Shown here in pieces: positions 44,313-54,600 of a stretch of 64,000 nt of DNA (position 1 is the first letter of the stretch; every line of letters begins with the position of its first letter). This DNA is from Paraburkholderia solitsugae. Lineage in GTDB: Bacteria > Pseudomonadota > Gammaproteobacteria > Burkholderiales > Burkholderiaceae. Where the stretch lies: assembly GCF_013177695.1 (NCBI RefSeq), contig NZ_WOEY01000158.1:1-64000 (forward strand), given 5' to 3'. Below the pieces are notes generated by a model that made no database searches, was not told the origin of the DNA, and worked only from the letters and a program-made list of their open reading frames with translations. The position numbers were made by a program, and so were the translations under genes.

Positions 44313-45464
44313 TCACGTGTACAAAGAAACCTCCGGCAATGTCCCGCTGAGTGCATAACGGCCGACGTCACGCACGCGATAGTCGAGCGGGTCATGCAGC
44401 GTATGCACGCGAGCGTTGCGCCAGAAGCGGTCGAGCGCGAGTGGTGCGTGCGTCGCACGCGCACCGCAGGCATCGAACAGTTTTTCGCTGACATCGAGCG
44501 CGGCGCGGTGGGCGACGATTTTCGCCTCTGAGGTGGCGAGCGCCACGTGTGCTCGTGTTTCGGCGTCCAAAGCCGGACCCTGTTGCCATGCGTCTTCAAG
44601 CGCGTAGGCGGCACGCGTAGCCAGCGCCTCCGCGCTCACCGCCTGCAGGCGCATCTCGCCGAAACGCTGGATCAGGTAGGGGTCATCGGTGGCTTTGTCG
44701 ACGCCGGAAGATATCCACGGCCTACCGTACTGCGTGACGTACGTGCGCGCTTCTTCAAGCGCGCCCTGCGCGATTCCGACGAACAGATTGGTCAGCACCT
44801 GCTGCGAGATCAGTGTGCGCAGACTCGCATATGACGTGTCGGCCCGCTCCAGTACTTCGTGCGGCTCGACCAGGACCCGCGCAAAGGAAACGCTGCCGCT
44901 ATCGGTTTGCCGCTGGCCGATCGGATTCCAGTCTTCGTGAACGGTAATGCCCTCGCGCGTGGTCGGGACCACGGCGAACACTGCTTTGCCGGTGGCCGGA
45001 TCGAGCGCGGAAACCGTCATCATGTGCGAGCCGCGCGTGCCCGAGCAGAATCCTTTCTGCCCATCGAGACGATAACCGCCGCCACTGGTTGCGCTAGCAA
45101 CGAGTCGCGTGTCGAGCGGATTGACGGCATTGCCCCACCACCAGCGCCCTTCCACCGTGCCGCTCAGATAGCGGGCACGTTGTTCCGCGTTGCCCCAGAC
45201 ATTGACGCTGACCACCTGCAGGCACGTGAAGCCCAGCAGATGCGCGAGCGCACTGTCGACTCGCGCGATCTGACGGATCGTCTCGTAGATCTCAGGCCAG
45301 CGCGCGCCGAGACCACCGAATTCGCGCGGCACGGCGAGCGTGAGCAGACCCGCGTCGGCGATCCATTGTTTTTCCTGCGCGGCGTGGCGACCATCGCGAT
45401 CGCGCTGAGCCGCGCTGGCACCCAACGCGTCGAGCAAGCCGGCAATATCTCGCATCGCCATCAT
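44313..45464 (-). CDS. Acyl-CoA dehydrogenase-like flavoprotein (SfnB/DszC-type)
   Basis: A 383-residue member of the acyl-CoA dehydrogenase fold. AVPREFGGLGARW near the N-terminus, GFCSGTRGSHMM in the beta domain and the C-terminal helical bundle fit the monooxygenase-like subgroup that includes DszC and SfnB. Such enzymes take reduced flavin and oxidise organosulfur compounds, or act in sulfur starvation. The start (MMAMRD) overlaps the metI stop by 4 nt, so it is in one operon with metN, metI, a flavin monooxygenase and metQ. That context favours a role in organic-sulfur use over fatty acid oxidation. Confidence 0.8.
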   Translation of the reverse strand: MMAMRDIAGLLDALGASAAQRDRDGRHAAQEKQWIADAGLLTLAVPREFGGLGARWPEIYETIRQIARVDSALAHLLGFTCLQVVSVNVWGNAEQRARYLSGTVEGRWWWGNAVNPLDTRLVASATSGGGYRLDGQKGFCSGTRGSHMMTVSALDPATGKAVFAVVPTTREGITVHEDWNPIGQRQTDSGSVSFARVLVEPHEVLERADTSYASLRTLISQQVLTNLFVGIAQGALEEARTYVTQYGRPWISSGVDKATDDPYLIQRFGEMRLQAVSAEALATRAAYALEDAWQQGPALDAETRAHVALATSEAKIVAHRAALDVSEKLFDACGARATHAPLALDRFWRNARVHTLHDPLDYRVRDVGRYALSGTLPEVSLYT

Positions 45465-46117
45465 GCCCGCTGTGCAAGCCGTCGTACAAAGCGGTCGCCG
45501 ACGAACTGCACCACCGTCACGATTCCGATCAGCAACACGATCACCGTCACCATCACGGTGGTATCGAAACGCTGATAGCCGTAGCGGATTGCCAGATCGC
45601 CCAGGCCGCCGGCGCCGACCGCGCCCGCCATGGCCGAAGAACCGATCATCGCCACCACGGTGATCGTGAAGCCACCGAGAATGCCCGGCAGCGCTTCAGG
45701 CAGCAGCACATGCCAAATGATATGCCGGCGCTGCGCGCCCATTGCCTGCGCAGCTTCGATCAAACCGCGATCCACTTCGCGCAAGCTCACTTCGGCCACG
45801 CGTGCAAAAAAGGGAATCGCCGCGATACTGAGCGGCACGATGGCAGCCCATACACCGATTGTCGTGCCGATCAGCAAACGCGTAAGCGGCAGCAACGCAA
45901 CCAGCAGAATGATGAACGGCGTGGAGCGAAACGCATTGACGAGTGCGCCGAGCGTGCTGTTCACCACACGTTTTTCAAAGATGCCGCCGCGTGTGGTGGT
46001 AACCAGCACCAGTGCGAGCGGAATGCCGACCAGCGCCGCGAAGAAGGCGGATACGCCGACCATGACGATAGTGTCGCGAATGGCATCGGCGAGTTCCGAG
46101 AGCCAGAGATCAGACAT
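45461..46117 (-). CDS. metI: Methionine-type ABC transporter permease MetI
   Basis: 218 residues from the ATG at 46117 (MSDLWLSELADAIRDTIVMV); upstream in-frame sequence belongs to metN in another frame. Five hydrophobic segments and the EAA loop (EAAQAMGAQRRHIIWHVLLPEALPG region) mark a binding-protein-dependent permease of the MetI family. Overlaps metN by 8 nt at its start and the flavoprotein gene by 4 nt at its end, so translation of the three is coupled. The transported compound may be methionine or another organosulfur compound. Confidence 0.92.
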   Translation of the reverse strand: MSDLWLSELADAIRDTIVMVGVSAFFAALVGIPLALVLVTTTRGGIFEKRVVNSTLGALVNAFRSTPFIILLVALLPLTRLLIGTTIGVWAAIVPLSIAAIPFFARVAEVSLREVDRGLIEAAQAMGAQRRHIIWHVLLPEALPGILGGFTITVVAMIGSSAMAGAVGAGGLGDLAIRYGYQRFDTTVMVTVIVLLIGIVTVVQFVGDRFVRRLAQRA

Positions 46118-47267
46118 AGCCGAGCACCTCGACATGATTGGCGTATTGACGCGCGCGTTCAAGGAGCGCCGCGACCTGCTTGTGCACCGTGCTGTCCGCA
46201 TTCGCGCGCACTTCTGCCGACACCACCAGACGCCCTTGCGCATGCCCCTGAATCCGGTCGATGCCGCCATGCACGAAACTCACGCGGCCACCGTCAGCAC
46301 TCAGTGCAGACGTCAACCCGCCCAGGTCGGGCTCACTTGCATCGCTGCCGGTGAAGCGCACGTCGAGCAAAATCCGCGCATCCGTTTGCGCGATCTCGTG
46401 CAACGGCTTCACACGCGCAGCCAGATCAGCGGGCAGGTCATGCACCAAGGTGCGCAGCAATGCGCGCGTCGCGTCGTGCTGCGGGTCGCCGAACACCCGC
46501 CACACCGAACCGGTCTCCACCACTTCCCCGCGCTCGATCACCGCCACCGTATCGCAGACTTCGCGAATCACCTGCATCTCGTGCGTAATCAGTACGATGG
46601 TCAGGTTGAGCCGCTGATTGATATCGCGCAGCAACGCGAGAATGGCTTTCGTCGTTTCAGGATCGAGCGCGGACGTCGCCTCGTCACACAGCAGAATATC
46701 CGGGTCGGTCACGAGCGCGCGCGCAATCCCGACGCGCTGCTTCTGCCCGCCGGACAAACTCGCCGGATAGGCGTCGCGCTTGGTCGACAGGCCGACTAGT
46801 TCGAGCAACGCGTCGACTTTCCTGTCGATCGCCGCTTTTGGCGCCCCGGCGATTTTCAGCGGCAACGCAATGTTTTCGCGCACCGTTTTCGCGGAAAGCA
46901 AGTTGAAATGCTGAAACACCATCCCAATGCGCCGCCGTAGCGTGACCAGCCCGCGTTCGTCGAGTTCGCCGACGCTCACGCCATTCACGCGCACGGCACC
47001 GGAACTTGGTTTTTCCAGACCGTTGACCAACCGCAACAGCGTCGATTTGCCTGCGCCGCTGCGGCCGATGATGCCGAACACCTCGCCACGCGCCACCTTC
47101 AGCGTAACGTTCGCAAGCGCCGCGGTCGAACCGCCGCGCGTGTTGGCGAATACTTTGCCCACGTCATCGAATACGACCGCTTCATGCGCGGCATCGGCCG
47201 AAACATGATTCAAGGTGAGGGACGGCGCGTCTTCAATGAACTGCGGCACGTCGAAAAGATTAGCCAT
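46110..47267 (-). CDS. metN: Methionine-type ABC transporter ATPase MetN
   Basis: A 385-residue ABC ATPase. Walker A GRSGAGKST is at about residues 68-76, the signature LSGGQ at 171-175, Walker B ILLCDE at 191-196. The C-terminal 85 residues form a NIL domain (RILLDVRFTGSDASEPDLGG), the ligand-sensing module of MetN that inhibits transport when methionine is high. About 40 residues precede the ATPase domain, slightly more than in E. coli MetN. Operon with metI and the two flavoenzyme genes. Confidence 0.93.
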   Translation of the reverse strand: MANLFDVPQFIEDAPSLTLNHVSADAAHEAVVFDDVGKVFANTRGGSTAALANVTLKVARGEVFGIIGRSGAGKSTLLRLVNGLEKPSSGAVRVNGVSVGELDERGLVTLRRRIGMVFQHFNLLSAKTVRENIALPLKIAGAPKAAIDRKVDALLELVGLSTKRDAYPASLSGGQKQRVGIARALVTDPDILLCDEATSALDPETTKAILALLRDINQRLNLTIVLITHEMQVIREVCDTVAVIERGEVVETGSVWRVFGDPQHDATRALLRTLVHDLPADLAARVKPLHEIAQTDARILLDVRFTGSDASEPDLGGLTSALSADGGRVSFVHGGIDRIQGHAQGRLVVSAEVRANADSTVHKQVAALLERARQYANHVEVLGYV

Positions 47268-47279
47268 GCTTCGCTCCTC

Positions 47280-48686
47280 TCAGGCTTTCACGATGGATCG
47301 CGCGCCGGTTTGCGCCTTACGCCGATGCTGCGCGCCGGTATGCACTTCAGGCAGTCGCGCGCGGCCGCCGCTGAATAGCTTTTCGCGCAGCGTCGGCGCC
47401 GAGTCGTAGTCTTCCTTGTAGACGCCACGATTCTGTAGTTCCGGCACCACCAGATCGACGAAGTCTTCGAACGATTCGGGCATGACCGTACGCGTCAGGT
47501 TGAATCCGTCGACGCCGGCCTCTTCTATCCACGACACCAGTTCATCCGCGATCTGCTGCGGCGAACCGACGACGGGCTTCGCGCGGCCGCCGAGCGTCAT
47601 CTGTTCGAGCACCTTGCGTTTGGTCCACACGCCGTTCACGCTCTTCTTCGAAATCGCTTCGACGGCCGACTGCATCGATTCCGTCTTCACATACGAAATC
47701 GGCTCATCCAGTTCGTACTGCGAGAAGTCGATGCCGGTCGAACTGGAGAAATGCGCGATGCCACCCTTGGCACTCGCATAACGCCGGTACTCTTCGAATT
47801 TCTCCTGTGCGGCGCGTTCTGTTTCGCCGACTACAACGGTGATGCCGGCAAAGATCTTGATATCGTCAGGCGCGCGGCCAAAGCTCACCGCCCGTGCCCG
47901 AATGTCGTCGACAATGGAGCGCGTAAGCTGTTTGTTCTGGCCACCGACAAACACGCATTCCGCGTGACGTGCCGCGAAATCGACGCCGCGGCTCGACGAA
48001 CCCGCCTGATACAGAACCGGCGTGCGTTGCGGCGACGGCTCGCTCAAATGAATCGCGTCGATCGAATAGTACGGGCCTTCGTGCTTCACGCGATGCACCT
48101 TGTCAGGATGCGAGAAGATGCGTGCCGCGCGATCGCGCACCACCGCGTCGTCTTCCCAGCTTTGCTCCCATAGCTTGTAGACCACGTCCATGTAATCGTC
48201 CGCGCGATCGTAGCGATCGTCGTGGCTGATCTGTTGCGCGAGACCCATGCCGCGCGCCGCGCTGTCCAGATAACCGGTGACGATGTTCCAGCCCACCCGG
48301 CCCTTGGTCAGATGATCCAGCGTCGACATGCGGCGCGCGAACAGATACGGCGGCTCGTAAGTCAGATTCGACGTCACACCGAAACCGATGTGCTTCGTCA
48401 CATGCGCCATCGCGGGCACGATCAGCGATGGATCGTTGATCGGAATCTGCACCGATTCGCGCAACGGGGTCTCCGGGCCGCCTTGATAAACGTCGTACAC
48501 GCCGACGATATCGGCAAGAAAGATCCCGTCGAACTTGCCCCGCTCGAGCGTTTGCGCGAGGCTCGTCCAGTAGTCGAGATCGGTGTAATGCGCGGAACGG
48601 TCGCGCGGATGCGTCCACAAGCCATGATTGATATGGCCGACCGCATTCATGTTGAACGCGTTCAGCAGGATCTTTTTCTTCGCCAT
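47280..48686 (-). CDS. LLM-class flavin-dependent monooxygenase, NtaA/SnaA/DszA family
   Basis: A 468-residue FMN-dependent monooxygenase. KKILLNAFNMNAVGHINHGL, GKFDGIFLADIVGVYD and TKGRVGWNIVTGYLDSAARG mark the NtaA/SnaA/DszA/SoxA branch of the bacterial luciferase-like family, which uses reduced FMN from a partner reductase. No reductase gene is adjacent. It lies 12 bp upstream of metN in the same operon, between the transporter ATPase and the binding-protein gene. With the SfnB/DszC-like enzyme this suggests stepwise oxidation of an imported organosulfur compound. Confidence 0.9.
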   Translation of the reverse strand: MAKKKILLNAFNMNAVGHINHGLWTHPRDRSAHYTDLDYWTSLAQTLERGKFDGIFLADIVGVYDVYQGGPETPLRESVQIPINDPSLIVPAMAHVTKHIGFGVTSNLTYEPPYLFARRMSTLDHLTKGRVGWNIVTGYLDSAARGMGLAQQISHDDRYDRADDYMDVVYKLWEQSWEDDAVVRDRAARIFSHPDKVHRVKHEGPYYSIDAIHLSEPSPQRTPVLYQAGSSSRGVDFAARHAECVFVGGQNKQLTRSIVDDIRARAVSFGRAPDDIKIFAGITVVVGETERAAQEKFEEYRRYASAKGGIAHFSSSTGIDFSQYELDEPISYVKTESMQSAVEAISKKSVNGVWTKRKVLEQMTLGGRAKPVVGSPQQIADELVSWIEEAGVDGFNLTRTVMPESFEDFVDLVVPELQNRGVYKEDYDSAPTLREKLFSGGRARLPEVHTGAQHRRKAQTGARSIVKA

Positions 48687-48741
48687 CGTGCGGCTCCTTG
48701 CTGGTTGCAGCGTTGCTGGCTGCGTGGCCTGGTTGAGTGCC

Positions 48742-49584
48742 TTACCAGGCGACGGCGTAGAGATTGCCGAAGGCTTTGTCGAGCGCGGCGCGCACAGCGG
48801 GCGAATGCTGATAGATCGAGATGAACTTGCGGATACGCGGATCGTTGACGCTTTCCGGGCGCACGACCCACTGGATCGCGTAGTTCTTGTTTTCCAGTCC
48901 GTCGAACAGCAATGCGCTATTCGGATCGGTCGTGCCCGCGAGCTTGATGAAGCTCGGGTAGCCTTGTGCGAGATCGACGTCGTCCAGCGAACGGGCCAAT
49001 TGCGATGCCTCGAGCTGAACGATCTTCAGGTGCTTCGGGTTGTCGATGATGTCAAGTGCGGTGGCGCGATAGTCGATGCCCGGCGTCAGCTTGATGAGAC
49101 CGGCGCGTTGCAGCAACAACAGACCGCGGCCGCCGTTGACCGGATCGTTTGCGATGGCGACGGTGGCGCCGTCTTTCAATTCGTCGAAGCGTTTTATCTT
49201 CTTCGAGTACAGACCGATCTTCATGATCGTGCCCGGCGCAATGGCGACGAAGTTATAGCCGCCCTGCTTCTTTGCGTTCTCGAGAAACGGGATGTGCTGG
49301 AAATAGTTGACGTCGATATCCTTGTTGGCGAGCGCCGCGTTCGGCGTATTCCAGTCGGTGAACTCGATGATCTTCACGTCGAGCCCTTGCTCCTTCGCTT
49401 CGCGCGCCGCCACTTTGAGCGCCTCGATTTGCGGACTGGTGGCGATGCCGATTTTCAGCGTGGGCGTGTCTGCCGCGGCTGCGGGTGTCGCAGACAACAA
49501 CGCCAGCGCAAGGCCGAACGCGGCGAAGAGCGTCAGACTTCGCACCTTGAAAAGGCGCCGTGCAGTGGTCAGAGAAATGCGCAT
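48742..49584 (-). CDS. metQ: MetQ/NlpA-family periplasmic binding protein
   Basis: A 280-residue binding protein with a Sec signal peptide (hydrophobic core TLFAAFGLALALLSATPAAA). There is no lipobox Cys, so it is probably soluble in the periplasm, unlike E. coli MetQ. LKIGIATSPQIEALKVA, DVNYFQHIPFLENAKK and GRGLLLLQRAGLIKL are family hallmarks. First gene of the operon reaching down to 44313. Promoter should lie in 49585-49900; no clear motif was picked out. The ligand is methionine or a related sulfur compound by family; the flavoenzyme partners suggest a broader organosulfur ligand. Confidence 0.9.
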   Translation of the reverse strand: MRISLTTARRLFKVRSLTLFAAFGLALALLSATPAAAADTPTLKIGIATSPQIEALKVAAREAKEQGLDVKIIEFTDWNTPNAALANKDIDVNYFQHIPFLENAKKQGGYNFVAIAPGTIMKIGLYSKKIKRFDELKDGATVAIANDPVNGGRGLLLLQRAGLIKLTPGIDYRATALDIIDNPKHLKIVQLEASQLARSLDDVDLAQGYPSFIKLAGTTDPNSALLFDGLENKNYAIQWVVRPESVNDPRIRKFISIYQHSPAVRAALDKAFGNLYAVAW

Positions 49585-49961
49585 GGTGAACTCGTTGGGG
49601 TTGGGGCGTGGTGTGTTTCTAGGCGAGCCGATCCCACGGCATGCGGGCAGGCGCGCCGGAATCGGTCGAACAACGGAAATCTACAGCGCGCGGTTTAAGC
49701 AGCGCGCAGCAGCGATAGAACGCGCGAGCGGATCAGCGCGGACAGCGGCAGGTCGGACAGGTCATCGCCTCTCTCCAGATGAGGTGCGAACCATCATAGA
49801 CGGCGGGAAACCGGCGGTCTACGAACGGATTTTGGGAAGGAAAGCGGGAAAAATGATTTGGGGGAGATCGGGTCAACAGCTGGACTTGAAAACCACAAAA
49901 TCCTGAAACAAGCGATAGGCCGTCTGCCACGCCGAGTGCGATCTACACAGCGTTAACGGGA
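49585..49961. other. Gap upstream of metQ
   Basis: About 380 bp, carrying the presumed promoter of the metQ operon. The stretch around 49680-49800 is GC-rich and a minus-strand frame (49733-49930) is open but has no recognisable content. Confidence 0.35.
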
Positions 49962-49994
49962 AACGCCGGATGCGCTTTCGCGCGATCCGGCGTT
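49962..49994. terminator. Hairpin between the efflux operon and the metQ upstream region
   Basis: AACGCCGGAT (49962-49971) and ATCCGGCGTT (49985-49994) are perfect complements around a loop that can pair further. It lies 35 bp past the last gene of the efflux operon (minus strand). The following T run is weak, so termination is likely but not certain. Confidence 0.6.
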
Positions 49995-50028
49995 CTACAG
50001 CAATGCCTCAGCAAACAGGCGGCAACCC

Positions 50029-51645
50029 CTAGCGCTTCGCGACCTGATCCACCGACGCAGAAGCAGTTGCGACAGCCGAAGTCAAAGTCGAAGGAGCCGC
50101 ACCCGAAGCCGGCGCAACCGCCCCCACCGCCTCATCACCCGCAGGATTCACATCACCCCAGCCGCCGCCCAGCGCGCGAATCAGATTGACCGTCGCCACT
50201 GCTTGCGTACCCGACAGATGACTCGCCTGCAGCTGCGAGGTCAGCACCTGCCGTTCGCCGTCGATCACATCCAGATAGCTGACCGCGCCCTCCGTATATT
50301 GCGTGCTCGACAGATGCGCCGCGCGCTGCGAGGCCACGACCGCGTCGTTCTGCTCACGCATCTGATCGTCGAGCCAGCGCAGATCGGACAGGTTGTCCTC
50401 GACCTCACGGAACGCCACCAGCACCTGTTGACGATATTGCGCCACATCCTCGTCGTACTTCGAGCGAGCCTGTGCGAGGTTTGCCTTGCGGCGGCCACCG
50501 TCGAACAAAGGCAGCGTCAGCGCGGTACCGGCGAACGGCCCGAGAATAAACGCGCGGCTCGACCACTTGAACAGATCGCCCAGCGTCGCCGATTCAAAAC
50601 CAGCCGCACCCGTGATATCGAGCTTCGGGAAGAACGCCGACTTCGCTAGACCGACCCGCGCATTCGCCGCCATCATCGCCCGTTCCGCAGCCGAAATGTC
50701 CGGCCGACGTTCGAGCAGCGCCGAAGGCAAACCTGGCGGCACACGCACCGTCACCGGCACGAGTGGCGCTTCCGCGAACGAGAAATCCGCCGGCGGCTTG
50801 CCGAGCAGAATCGCCAGGCTGTGCTCGGAGGCCGCGCGCTGACGCGCCACGCCCACTGCATCCGCACGGGCACTCGCCAGTTCGTTGCGAGAACGCGAAA
50901 CGTCCAGCTCGCCGATATCGCCTTCCTTGAAACGGCGTTCGACCAGCTTCAGCGTGTCCTCGCGCAACGCCACGGTACGGCGGTACAGATCCTGATCCGT
51001 GTCGAGCTCGCGCAACTCGAAGTAGTTCTGCGCAACATCAGCCTGCAGCGACAACTGCACCGACCGGAACAGCGCTTCACTTTGCTGCTCGTCCGCCCGC
51101 GACGCATTCACGTTCGAACCGACCCGCCCGAACAGATCGGTTTCATACGATGCGCCAACCTGCGCACGCCAGATCGTGCCGTTCGTACCGCCCGCGCTAT
51201 CCGGCAGAAACTGCGAGGCCGCCGATGCCCGTTCACGCGTCGGGCCGAAGCCCGCGTCGAACTTAGGGAACCAGTCCGATTTCGCCGCCTGCGTCACCGC
51301 ACGGGCCTGCTGCACACGTGCCGCAGCAGCCTTCAGGTCCTGATTGGCCGCAGCCGCCTGCTCTTCCAGCGCGTTCAACTGCGGGTCGCCGAAAATCGTC
51401 CACCATTCGCCGCGATGCGCGTCGTCGGCGGGTTGAGCCTGCTTCCAGGTGCCCGTGTCTTGCGGCGATGCGGCGGACGTAGCCGAAGCACCGGACGCAG
51501 CGGCGGGCGCTTCCTTGAACGCAGCCGGCGTATCCACCTCCGGCCGCTTATACGTGGGCTCCACGGAGCAGGCCGCGAGCAACGCCACCAGCAAGCCGCT
51601 GGCAGCCGCCCGGCCCCACCCGCCTAAAGATTCAAAACGATTCAT
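50029..51645 (-). CDS. opcM: RND efflux outer-membrane lipoprotein (OprC/OpcM type)
   Basis: A 538-residue outer-membrane channel of the OprM/NodT family. The signal peptide ends in LLVALLAACS with the lipobox Cys26 or so. The repeated coiled-coil halves are visible (DLKAAAARVQQARAVTQAAK; VRVPPGLPSALLERRPDISA). The C-terminal tail has an Ala/Ser-rich extension. Last gene of the llpE-MFP-RND-OMP operon, 13 bp after the pump gene. By order it corresponds to opcM of B. cenocepacia or oprC of B. pseudomallei; the symbol is given on synteny and family, not on sequence identity. Confidence 0.88.
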   Translation of the reverse strand: MNRFESLGGWGRAAASGLLVALLAACSVEPTYKRPEVDTPAAFKEAPAAASGASATSAASPQDTGTWKQAQPADDAHRGEWWTIFGDPQLNALEEQAAAANQDLKAAAARVQQARAVTQAAKSDWFPKFDAGFGPTRERASAASQFLPDSAGGTNGTIWRAQVGASYETDLFGRVGSNVNASRADEQQSEALFRSVQLSLQADVAQNYFELRELDTDQDLYRRTVALREDTLKLVERRFKEGDIGELDVSRSRNELASARADAVGVARQRAASEHSLAILLGKPPADFSFAEAPLVPVTVRVPPGLPSALLERRPDISAAERAMMAANARVGLAKSAFFPKLDITGAAGFESATLGDLFKWSSRAFILGPFAGTALTLPLFDGGRRKANLAQARSKYDEDVAQYRQQVLVAFREVEDNLSDLRWLDDQMREQNDAVVASQRAAHLSSTQYTEGAVSYLDVIDGERQVLTSQLQASHLSGTQAVATVNLIRALGGGWGDVNPAGDEAVGAVAPASGAAPSTLTSAVATASASVDQVAKR

Positions 51646-51658
51646 TTTTATTTTCTCC

Positions 51659-54600
51659 TCAGGCGTCCGTCAACGGCGCCCCAAGGTGCGGTGCGTCTTT
51701 CTGCGCGACGTGAATCGTCCCGCCCGCCAACGTACGCAGCACCACATAGAACACAGGGGTCAGCATCAGGCCGAACAGCGTCACGCCGAGCATGCCGAAG
51801 AACACCGCGATACCCATCGCGTGACGCATCTCCGAACCCGCTCCACTCGAGAGCACCAGCGGCACCACACCCATGATGAAAGCGATCGACGTCATCAGAA
51901 TCGGACGCAGACGCAGGCGGCTCGCCTCGATCGCCGCCGCCAGCGGCGTACGCCCGTCATGCTCCAACTCCCGGGCGAACTCGACGATCAGAATCGCGTT
52001 CTTCGCCGACAGCCCCACCAGCACCATCAAGCCGATCTGCGTGAAGATGTTGTTGTCGCCACCCGTGAGCCACACACCGGTGAGCGCGGACAGCACGCTC
52101 ATCGGCACGATCAGGATCACCGCGAGCGGCAGCGTCAGGCTTTCATACAATGCGGCGAGTACGAGGAACACGAGCAGCACGCTGATCGGGAACACCCACA
52201 AACCCGCATTGCCGGCGATGATTTGCTGATACGTCAGGTCGGTCCATTCGAGCTTCACACCATGCGGCAAGGTTTCCGCTGCCACGCGTTCGGCCGCGGC
52301 TTGCGCCTGGCCCGACGAGTAGCCCGGCGCCGGGCCACCGTTAATATCGGCAGCCGTATAGCCGTTGTAACGCACCACCATTTCCGGACCATACGTCGGC
52401 GTCACCGTCACCAGCGACGACAACGGCACCATGTCACCCGCGGCATTGCGCGTCTTCAGTTGCAGAATGTCGTCGGCACGCTGACGGAACGGCGCATCGG
52501 CCTGCACCCGCACCTGATACACGCGGCCAAAGCGATTGAAGTCGTTGACATACAGCGAGCCCAGATAGATCTGCATCGTGTTGAACACGTCCGTGACCGG
52601 CACACCGAGTTGCTTGGCCTTCACGCGATCCAGATCGACATTCAACTGCGGCACGTTGATCTGATAGCTGGAGAAGGTCGGGCCGAGTTCAGGCGTTTGC
52701 GCCGCCTTCTTCACGAAGGCCTCCGCTGCCTTGTTCAGCTCCGCGTAACCCACCGCGCCGTGGTCCTCCAACTGCATCTTGAAGCCGCCGAGCGTGCCGA
52801 GACCCAGCACCGGAGGTGGCGGGAACACCGCGACGAACGAATCCTTGATCGCGCCGTACTGCTGGTTCAACGCACCGGCAATCGCGCCGGCCGAGAGCTT
52901 CTTGCTGCCACGCTCCTTGAAAGGCTTCAACGTGACGAACACGATGCCCGCGCTCGAACTATTGGTGAAGCCGTTCACCGACAAGCCCGGGAATGCCACC
53001 GCGCTTTCCACGCCCGGCTGCTTCAGCGCGATCGCGCTCATGTCGCGGATCACTTTTTCCGTGCGATCCAGCGATGCACCGTTCGGCAGTTGCGCGAATG
53101 CAATCAGGTACTCCTTGTCCTGCGCCGGCACGAAACCGCCCGGCACGATGCGCGACATCAGCACCGTTGCACCCAGCAGGATCGCGTAGACCGCGAGCAT
53201 CGCACCTTTACGGCGCAGCACGCCTCTCACGCCACGGCCGTACTCCGTCGAGCCGCGATGGAACACCTTGTTGAAGCCCTTGAAGAAGCGGCCCAGCACG
53301 CGATTCATCACGCGCGTCAGGAAGTCTTCCTTGGCGCCGTGGCCGCGCAACAGCATCGCGGACAAAGCCGGCGACAAGGTCAGCGAGTTGAACGCCGAGA
53401 TCACCGTCGAGATCGCGATGGTCATCGCGAACTGCTTGTAGAACTGGCCCGTCAGGCCGGTCATGAAAGCGAGCGGCACGAACACGGCGACCAGTGTCAG
53501 CGCGATGGCGATAATCGGCCCGCTCACTTCCTGCATGGCCTTATAAGTCGCATCGCGCGCACTGAGCCCGCTTTCGATGTTCCGTTCGACGTTCTCCACC
53601 ACCACGATCGCATCGTCCACCACGATCCCGATGGCAAGCACCATCCCGAACAACGACAATGCATTGATCGAGAACCCGAATGCCAGCAGCAACGAGAACG
53701 TACCGACAATCGACACCGGCACCGCAATCAGCGGAATGATCGACGCACGCCACGTCTGCAGGAACACGATCACCACGATCACCACCAGCGCGATCGCTTC
53801 GAGCAGCGTATGGATCACCGCCTCGATACTCGAGCGCACGAACTGCGTCGGGTCATACACGATCTTGTATTCGACGCCCGCTGGCATGTCTTCCGCCAGC
53901 TCTTTCATGGCCGCGCGAACCTGATCGGAAATCGCCAGCGAGTTCGCACCGGGCGCCTGATTGATGGCGAGCGCAACGGCCGGCTTGTTGTCGAGCAGCG
54001 AACGCAGGCCGTATTCCGACGCCGCCAGTTCGACACGTGCGATATCACGGAGGTACGTCACGCCACCATCCGGCGCGGTTTTGACGATGATGTCGCCGAA
54101 TTCGCCCTCAGTCTTCAAACGGCCACGCGCATTCACCGACAACTGCAATTGCGTGCCCGGCACCGAAGGCGATGCGCCGATCACACCGGCCGCCACCTGA
54201 ATGTTCTGCTCACGGATTGCGTTGACCACTTCGGTCGCCGTCAAACCGCGCTGTGCGACTTTCTGCGGATCGAGCCAGACGCGCATCGCATAGTCGCCCG
54301 AACCCCACAACTGCACTTCGCCGACTCCCTGAATCCGCGCAAGCCGGTCCTTGACGTTGAGCAGCGCGTAGTTGCGCAGATACGTCATGTCGTAGCGATT
54401 GTTCGGCGAGATCAGGTGGACCACCATCGTCAGCGTGGGCGAACTCTTGATCGTCGTGATGCCGAGCCGCTGCACGTCTTCCGGCAGGCGCGGCAGCGCC
54501 TGGTTGACGCGGTTCTGCACCAGTTGCGTCGCGAGGTCCGGATTGGTGCCCAGCTTGAAGGTCACCGTCAGCGTGAGATTGCCGTCGCTATTAGCTTGCG

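Noticed and set aside
45630..46799. Plus-strand frame of 389 codons in the met operon
   Set aside because: Antisense to metI and metN, whose motifs are complete.
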